Source: Deltaproteobacteria bacterium (GTDB taxonomy: Bacteria; Desulfobacterota; Binatia; UBA9968; JAJDTQ01). Taken from it: a stretch of 58,875 nucleotides of DNA. The translations under genes were made by a program, and so were the position numbers. This document shows positions 54,619-58,875 of the stretch, piece after piece; the first letter of the stretch is position 1; the number at the start of each line of letters is the position of its first letter. The DNA lies in the NCBI GenBank assembly GCA_028818775.1, contig JAPPNE010000155.1, positions 1 to 58,875 of the forward strand, read 5' to 3'. The notes under the pieces are model-generated. The model had not been told where the DNA came from. It searched no databases and saw nothing but the letters and a program-made list of their open reading frames with translations.

Positions 54619-55650
54619 ATGAAGATTCTGCGTTCGACGCTGATGGGACTCGTCGCGCTGTCGCTGGTGGCGGGTGCCGCCTGGGCCGCGGACGAGCCAT
54701 TCTACAAAGGCAAGACGATCCGGATCGTCGTGGGCTACAGTCCCGGCGGCGGCTTCGACACGTTCTCCCGCCTGGTGGGCCGCTACCTGAGCGCCCACAT
54801 CCCCGGCAATCCGTCAATCATCGTGATGAACATGCCGGGTGCAGGGAGCAAAGCCGCGGCCAACCGCATCTACGCCATGCAACCGGGCGACGGCCGTACG
54901 ATCGTTGCATTCAACGCGGGCTCGCTTGTGGATGCGGTGGTGGGCGACTCGTCCATCAAGTTCGACCCGCGGAAGTACATCTGGATCACGGATCCGGCCA
55001 TCGGAAGCCTGCCGGAGGTTCTCTGGGTCCGTAGCGACCTTCCCGTCAAGACGTTCGACGATTTCAGGAACTCCAAGAAGATCCTGCACGCCGGATCCAC
55101 CGGTTTGGGGTCGGCCTCCACCGCGGCTACCCTCTTCCTGCGCTACCTGGGTTATCCCATCAAGGCGGTCATGGGCTATCGCGGTACGTCCAACGTCATG
55201 GCCGCCCTGGAACGCAAGGAACTGGACGCGCGGGTCATGTCCCAGCAGACCATGCAGGGCAACTACCGGCGCTACGTGAAGGCCGGGCTCGTGCGCCCGA
55301 TCCTCTCCATGGGGGAGGAGCCGCGGCTCAAGCCGATCCAGGGCATCGCCACGCTCAAGGATCTCAATCTCAATGCCGAGCAGCAACGCATCGCGGACTT
55401 CCTGGTGGGGACGTGGAAGCTGCTGCGGTTGTTCGCCGTGCCTCCGGGCACGCCCCCGGACCGCGTGGCGATCCTGCGCAAGGGCTTCATGGATACCCTG
55501 AGCAGTCCGGAGCTCCTGAAGCAGGCCGAGCGGCAGAACCTGGTCATCTCGCCCGCCGCTCCGGAGGACATCGAGAAGACCGTCGCCGGCCTCTACGGCG
55601 CGCCGAAGGAGCTTCTCGACAAGTACAAGGAGATCGTGTCCGGGAAGTAG
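54619..55650 (+). CDS. Tripartite tricarboxylate transporter (TTT) substrate-binding protein
   Basis: A 343-residue extracytoplasmic solute receptor of the TctC/Bug family. A Sec signal peptide spans residues 1-23 (ending AAWAA). YKGKTIRIVVGYSPGGGFD near residue 29-47 is the Bug substrate-loop signature, and MPGAGSKAAANRIY follows near 74-87. Such proteins bind carboxylates, including aromatic ones. GAGGAGG is eight bases before the ATG. The membrane partners TctA/TctB are not in the window, so it would share a transporter or act as a sensor. It closes the UbiD-containing plus-strand run. Confidence 0.9.
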   Translation: MKILRSTLMGLVALSLVAGAAWAADEPFYKGKTIRIVVGYSPGGGFDTFSRLVGRYLSAHIPGNPSIIVMNMPGAGSKAAANRIYAMQPGDGRTIVAFNAGSLVDAVVGDSSIKFDPRKYIWITDPAIGSLPEVLWVRSDLPVKTFDDFRNSKKILHAGSTGLGSASTAATLFLRYLGYPIKAVMGYRGTSNVMAALERKELDARVMSQQTMQGNYRRYVKAGLVRPILSMGEEPRLKPIQGIATLKDLNLNAEQQRIADFLVGTWKLLRLFAVPPGTPPDRVAILRKGFMDTLSSPELLKQAERQNLVISPAAPEDIEKTVAGLYGAPKELLDKYKEIVSGK

Positions 55651-55708
55651 CGCGTCGCCGGAGTGGGTGAAGGGTCCGAAGAGGGATCCAGGAGGGCGGA
55701 CTCCCGCG

Positions 55709-56803
55709 TCAACGCACCAGACCGCGCTCCATGATGTAGCGGGCGGTGGCGCGGAGGCTGTCGGCTGCCGGAGTGAACTCCATGTCCAGGAGTTCCCGCG
55801 CGCGGGTATTGTCAAGTTCCTGGCGTCGTCCCAGCAGGGGGACGATGGAACGGATGGTGCGGTCGAAGAGGCCGGTCAAACGGATCAGGAAGTCCGGTGC
55901 CGTCCTGGCAGGGATTCGCCGGCCGGGGTATTCCTCCCTCAGGACTCCCGTCATCTCCGTGAGCCACATGAATTCGTCGGCTCCGATGATGCGCTTGCCA
56001 GCGGCACCGGCCGCGGTGACGGCGCGGACGTGCATGTGCGCCACGTCCTCGACATCCACCACGGGAAGGCCGACTCTCGGCAGCATTGGATCCCGGCCCC
56101 GGAGCAGCCGCTCCACCACCTTTAGCGAGGTGCCGTAGTGGTCGTCGAGGGGGCGGCCGAGCACGAGGCATGGATTGATGGTGGTCAGCTCCATGTCCGG
56201 CGCCTCGTCGGCGACGAAGTCCCAAGCCGCGCGTTCGGCCAGCGTCTTGGATTTCGTGTAGGGCGTGATGCCCGGCCAGGCGGGGTCGCTCCAGTCCGAC
56301 TCGTCGAACCGTTGTTTGCCGGGGACGGGCTTCCGGTTCGTCACGGCCGCGGACGAGGATGTCAGCACCACGCGGCGAATGCCCGCGGCGCAGGCGGCCC
56401 GGAGCGCCCGCAGAGTGCCGTCGACGGCGGGCCGGATGAGTTCGTTCTCGTCCCGCGGCTGCCCCATGGGCAGCGGCGACGCCGTGTGCATCAATACGTC
56501 CACGCCGGACATGGCGTCGAGCCAGCCGCCGTCCTGGTTGAGGTCCAGGTTGACAAAGCGCAGGCGCCGGTCGAGGCCGGCCGCCGACGTGAGACGCGGC
56601 CGCACCGCGTCGCGCACCTCGTCCCGGCGCGATTCCGACCGCAGCGAGCCCACCACCCGGTAGCCCGCGTTCAGCAGCTCAAGAACGACGTGCTTGGCGA
56701 TGAAGCCGCTGGCGCCGGTGACCAGTGCGGTCTTGGGCGCTTCGGAGGGGGAGCGGAGGCCAGACGACATCCCGCCGGCCTCCGCCGAGACTGTGGAGGT
56801 CAT
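55709..56803 (-). CDS. NAD-dependent epimerase/dehydratase, dihydroflavonol reductase type
   Basis: A 364-residue extended SDR. The dinucleotide motif VTGASGFIAKHVVLELL lies near residue 28-44, TSSSAAVTN near 148, and YTKSK (YxxxK) near 182-186. The pattern (ASPL, INPCLVLG, DVEDVAH) matches the DFR-like group that reduces aldehydes or ketones. The first 23 residues are not conserved, so a start at the internal methionine 12 residues in (56770) is also possible. It points left against the plus-strand cluster and follows the lipoprotein gene after 32 bases. Confidence 0.87.
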   Translation of the reverse strand: MTSTVSAEAGGMSSGLRSPSEAPKTALVTGASGFIAKHVVLELLNAGYRVVGSLRSESRRDEVRDAVRPRLTSAAGLDRRLRFVNLDLNQDGGWLDAMSGVDVLMHTASPLPMGQPRDENELIRPAVDGTLRALRAACAAGIRRVVLTSSSAAVTNRKPVPGKQRFDESDWSDPAWPGITPYTKSKTLAERAAWDFVADEAPDMELTTINPCLVLGRPLDDHYGTSLKVVERLLRGRDPMLPRVGLPVVDVEDVAHMHVRAVTAAGAAGKRIIGADEFMWLTEMTGVLREEYPGRRIPARTAPDFLIRLTGLFDRTIRSIVPLLGRRQELDNTRARELLDMEFTPAADSLRATARYIMERGLVR

Positions 56804-56835
56804 CGCCGACCCTTACCCGGCTCCTCGGGTCCCCG

Positions 56836-57684
56836 TCATTGCCGGCGCGCGCCGAACGCTCCCAACGCCGTTGGGTGGGTGAACACGCCGCCGACCTCTT
56901 CATGGGTGGGGCCGTAGAAGCGCCCCGCGATGTGGGCGGTCGCCGTGCGGTTCGTGAATGCCCCGTTGCTGACCGGGACGTCTGAAAACTCTGCTCCGGG
57001 TCGGGCCTCGCCGCTTTCCACGATCGTGATGTTGGAGAAGGAGACATCGACGGTCGTCGTGGCGAACTCGAAGCCGATGGTTGCGTCACCTTGGAGCGCG
57101 TGGAGTGCGCCGGTCCCTCGTGTGTGGCCCAACATGATCCCTTCCCACGTAGCGTCCCCTTGGAGGGGCGCGGCGTCGTCCGGCGTCCTTTGACCGAAAG
57201 AGAGACTGTAGGCCGCCAACACGTTCACGTTGTCGGGCTTCACGCCGCGCGCGATGCTGGTCTCGAAGGCGCTGTAGTCCAGCCATGCACCGTAGTGGGA
57301 AGTCGTCCATTCGACTCCCTGACGGGTCGTCGTGACGCTGTATTCGGCCAGGTCGATGCCATTGTGCTGGCGAATGTCGGATCGCTCGACATCAGGGTTG
57401 GCCGTCACCGCGACGAGTCCTTCGAGCGTATCGGCGAACTCGAACAAGGGCATGCTGTCTCGCGTGCACGTGTTGGTCTCGGTGATGCACTCGTACTGCG
57501 TCAGCGAAGGGGTCCCCTCAATGGACAACACATCGCTCACCATCACGGTATCGGACTTGGCGAGCACCTCCGCGATTCCTCCGACCACGTCCACGTGTCC
57601 AAGGCCTTCCAGCACCCGCTTCTTGTCCGATTCCGAACAGGCGGCCGTCAGCAATACCACCAGCGCAAGCGCCAAACGCCACAT
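56836..57684 (-). CDS. Lipoprotein with transferrin-binding-protein-B-like beta-barrel
   Basis: A 282-residue secreted protein. The start is fixed by a strong AAAGGAGGT before the ATG. Residues 1-16 form a lipoprotein signal with lipobox LTAAC, so it should be lipid-anchored. The second half is beta-rich with repeated glycine, aromatic and acidic residues; GRFYGPTHEEVGGVF near the C-terminus is the hallmark of the TbpB/factor H-binding 8-strand barrel (TbpB_B_D). In pathogens such lipoproteins bind transferrin or host proteins; here a solute or surface-protein binding role is inferred. Four cysteines beyond the lipid one include a CITETNTC pair likely to form a disulfide. Confidence 0.75.
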   Translation of the reverse strand: MWRLALALVVLLTAACSESDKKRVLEGLGHVDVVGGIAEVLAKSDTVMVSDVLSIEGTPSLTQYECITETNTCTRDSMPLFEFADTLEGLVAVTANPDVERSDIRQHNGIDLAEYSVTTTRQGVEWTTSHYGAWLDYSAFETSIARGVKPDNVNVLAAYSLSFGQRTPDDAAPLQGDATWEGIMLGHTRGTGALHALQGDATIGFEFATTTVDVSFSNITIVESGEARPGAEFSDVPVSNGAFTNRTATAHIAGRFYGPTHEEVGGVFTHPTALGAFGARRQ

Positions 57685-57749
57685 GGAAACCTCCTTTGCC
57701 GGATGGAACGTTGAGACACTTCCGTCGTCATTCCTGCTTCTTCGTCGCG

Positions 57750-58667
57750 TCATGTCTGGTACAGGCTGTCGATGAACCCGCTGTCGTCGATCCTGCGCAG
57801 GTGGTGGTAGTCCCACAGCGACGTGGGCTCGACCTGCGCCGCCGCCGGGTCCTTGCGCTTGGCCAGCTCATACACGTTGCCCACGGCCTGGAACGAGGCG
57901 TAGGGCTTCGGGCTCAGGATCTTCGAGATGCTCTCCCACAGGCGTGTGGCGGCCTCCAGGTCCAGGTCGCCGTCGGTCTTGTACCTGTCCAGGATGATCC
58001 GGATGGACTCCTGCCGGTGCGTCTTGAAGTAGGCGATGCCCTGGCATGCGCCCTTGAGGAAGCGTTCGACGATGTCCGGATGGCTGTCCACGAACTTCCG
58101 CCCGCTGGACATGGTGGTGAACCACACCATGGGCAGGGGGTCCACGTCGATGACCTTCAACCCGGCGCGTTGGGCGAAAAGGTCCGCGGGCGGGTTCACC
58201 AGCGCCGCGTCGGCGTCGCCGTCGCGAACCATTTCCCAGGTGGCGGCGCCGCGGATCCTTTCAAGGGTCACGTCGCCGCGGTCCTGGTCGAGTCCGTGCT
58301 GCTTGAGGAACAGCCACGTGTTGAGGCCGGGGTGGTTGCCGCGGATGGCCACGACCTTCTCCTTGAGGTCCGGCACGCCGTCAATGCCGGAGTCCGCCCG
58401 CACCACCAGCCGGTGGTCCAGCCAGCTCACGGTCTGCCCCAGGTAAAGCCATTGGTCGCCGCGCGTGCGCGCGCCGTAGGTGGAGACGTGGTTGCCGCCG
58501 ACGAACTCGACGCTGCCGTCCGCCACGAACTTGTGGGCGTCCTCGGAGCTGATGTAGGTGTCGTACTCCACGTCGAGACCGTGTTCCTCCCATGCGCCCG
58601 ACTGCGCCGCCACGTGGAGGAACGCCAGGTGACTCGAGGACCGGTAGGGGAAATGAATCTTGTCCAT
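57750..58667 (-). CDS. NMT1/THI5-like or SsuA-like protein without a signal peptide
   Basis: A 305-residue protein with the periplasmic-binding fold of the NMT1/SsuA group: IHFPYRSSSHLAFLHVAAQSGAWEEHGLDVEY near the start (given here as the first 32 residues in two conserved parts), AIRGNHPGLNTWLFLKQHGLD (near 110-130), RDGDADAALVNPPAD near 147-161, and FKTHRQESIRIILDRY near 226. No signal peptide is visible at the ATG set by AAGGGAG, so it may act in the cytoplasm as an enzyme (HMP synthase or 4,5-dihydroxyphthalate decarboxylase-like) rather than as a receptor. No ABC permease or ATPase lies nearby. Confidence 0.72.
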   Translation of the reverse strand: MDKIHFPYRSSSHLAFLHVAAQSGAWEEHGLDVEYDTYISSEDAHKFVADGSVEFVGGNHVSTYGARTRGDQWLYLGQTVSWLDHRLVVRADSGIDGVPDLKEKVVAIRGNHPGLNTWLFLKQHGLDQDRGDVTLERIRGAATWEMVRDGDADAALVNPPADLFAQRAGLKVIDVDPLPMVWFTTMSSGRKFVDSHPDIVERFLKGACQGIAYFKTHRQESIRIILDRYKTDGDLDLEAATRLWESISKILSPKPYASFQAVGNVYELAKRKDPAAAQVEPTSLWDYHHLRRIDDSGFIDSLYQT

Positions 58668-58801
58668 GATGTGGATCTCCCTTGAAGTCATTGCTTGTCG
58701 CCGCCGTGCCGGATGGGCGGAGCCGCGATGACTTCCTACCATATACACCAGCCGCGATTTCCCCGCGAACCGGCGGCAACTACGGCGGACCGAGACTGTC
58801 G

Positions 58802-58875
58802 CTAGTGTCCTGTCTCACAGATAGCGTTATGAAGATGCGAGGGCATTTTTGTCGTCGGCAAGGCGCGATGACGAG
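58802..58875. mobile_element. Possible insertion-element or repeat terminus running off the window
   Basis: The 20 bases CTAGTGTCCTGTCTCACAGA (58802-58821) recur exactly, in inverted sense, in the palindrome at 7445-7483. The following bases to the window edge match no gene I recognise. Sharing of an exact terminal motif at two far-apart, non-coding sites fits the end of an insertion sequence or its non-autonomous derivative. The transposase, if any, would lie beyond the edge. Confidence 0.45.

Overview
The window is a GC-rich chromosomal segment of a Gram-negative bacterium. It carries a complete division and cell wall (dcw) cluster with a DAP-type murE, an outer-membrane chaperone gene (surA type), a lipid A-type acyltransferase, mfd and a uvrA-like gene, SmpB/tmRNA and RNase P RNA. 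The accessory genes (hydantoinase/oxoprolinase subunits, UbiD, TTT-type and NMT1-type binding proteins) fit uncultured soil or marine lineages of the deltaproteobacterial, Tectomicrobia or Binatota kind. That placement is inference from gene content and style only.

Layout. Positions 1-6.5 kb: a tandem pair of hydantoinase B genes (one cut by the left edge) and hydantoinase A on the minus strand, then divergently an SDR dehydrogenase and an FAD-linked oxidase. Positions 6.5-8.2 kb: a promoter with a short terminated transcript, a coiled-coil zinc-ribbon protein, and RNase P RNA. Positions 8.2-26.8 kb: the dcw cluster mraZ, a STAS protein, rsmH, ftsL, ftsI, murE, murF, mraY, murD, ftsW, murG, murC, murB, ddl, ftsQ, ftsA, ftsZ. 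All are on the plus strand, many pairs overlap by four bases, and they are driven by a clear promoter with MraZ-type repeats. Positions 27-32.4 kb: mtnA, a glutamate-cysteine ligase, panB, panC, smpB and ssrA. Positions 32.4-34 kb: a degenerate stretch with a frameshifted small membrane-protein gene, msrA, and a small unknown gene.

Positions 34-47.2 kb are a minus-strand block. Read in transcription order it is mfd, surA-like, pdxA, uvrA-like, iscS, an A-type Fe-S carrier, a second cysteine desulfurase, an acyltransferase and an SDR. A terminator and promoter split it between uvrA and iscS. Positions 47.3-48.5 kb hold an isolated AAA/DUF4143 ATPase. Positions 48.6-55.7 kb are a plus-strand catabolic cluster: UbiD decarboxylase, crotonase, acyl-CoA ligase, MFS transporter, GlcG/HbpS-like protein and TTT-type binding protein. 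It reads as uptake, CoA activation and prFMN-dependent decarboxylation of an aromatic or unsaturated acid. Positions 55.7-58.9 kb hold a DFR-type reductase, a transferrin-binding-protein-like lipoprotein, an NMT1-like protein without a visible signal peptide, and the edge of a repeat or insertion element.

Two kinds of repeat stand out. One is a long palindromic element with two copies whose arms carry matching substitutions; one copy lies inside the dcw cluster. The other is a 20-base motif shared by a perfect palindrome next to rnpB and the extreme right end of the window. I found no CRISPR array, tRNA gene, phage genes or recognised defence system. The most system-like novelty candidates are the UbiD/crotonase/ligase/TTT cluster, the STAS gene inside dcw, and the short promoter-terminator unit before the zinc-ribbon gene.
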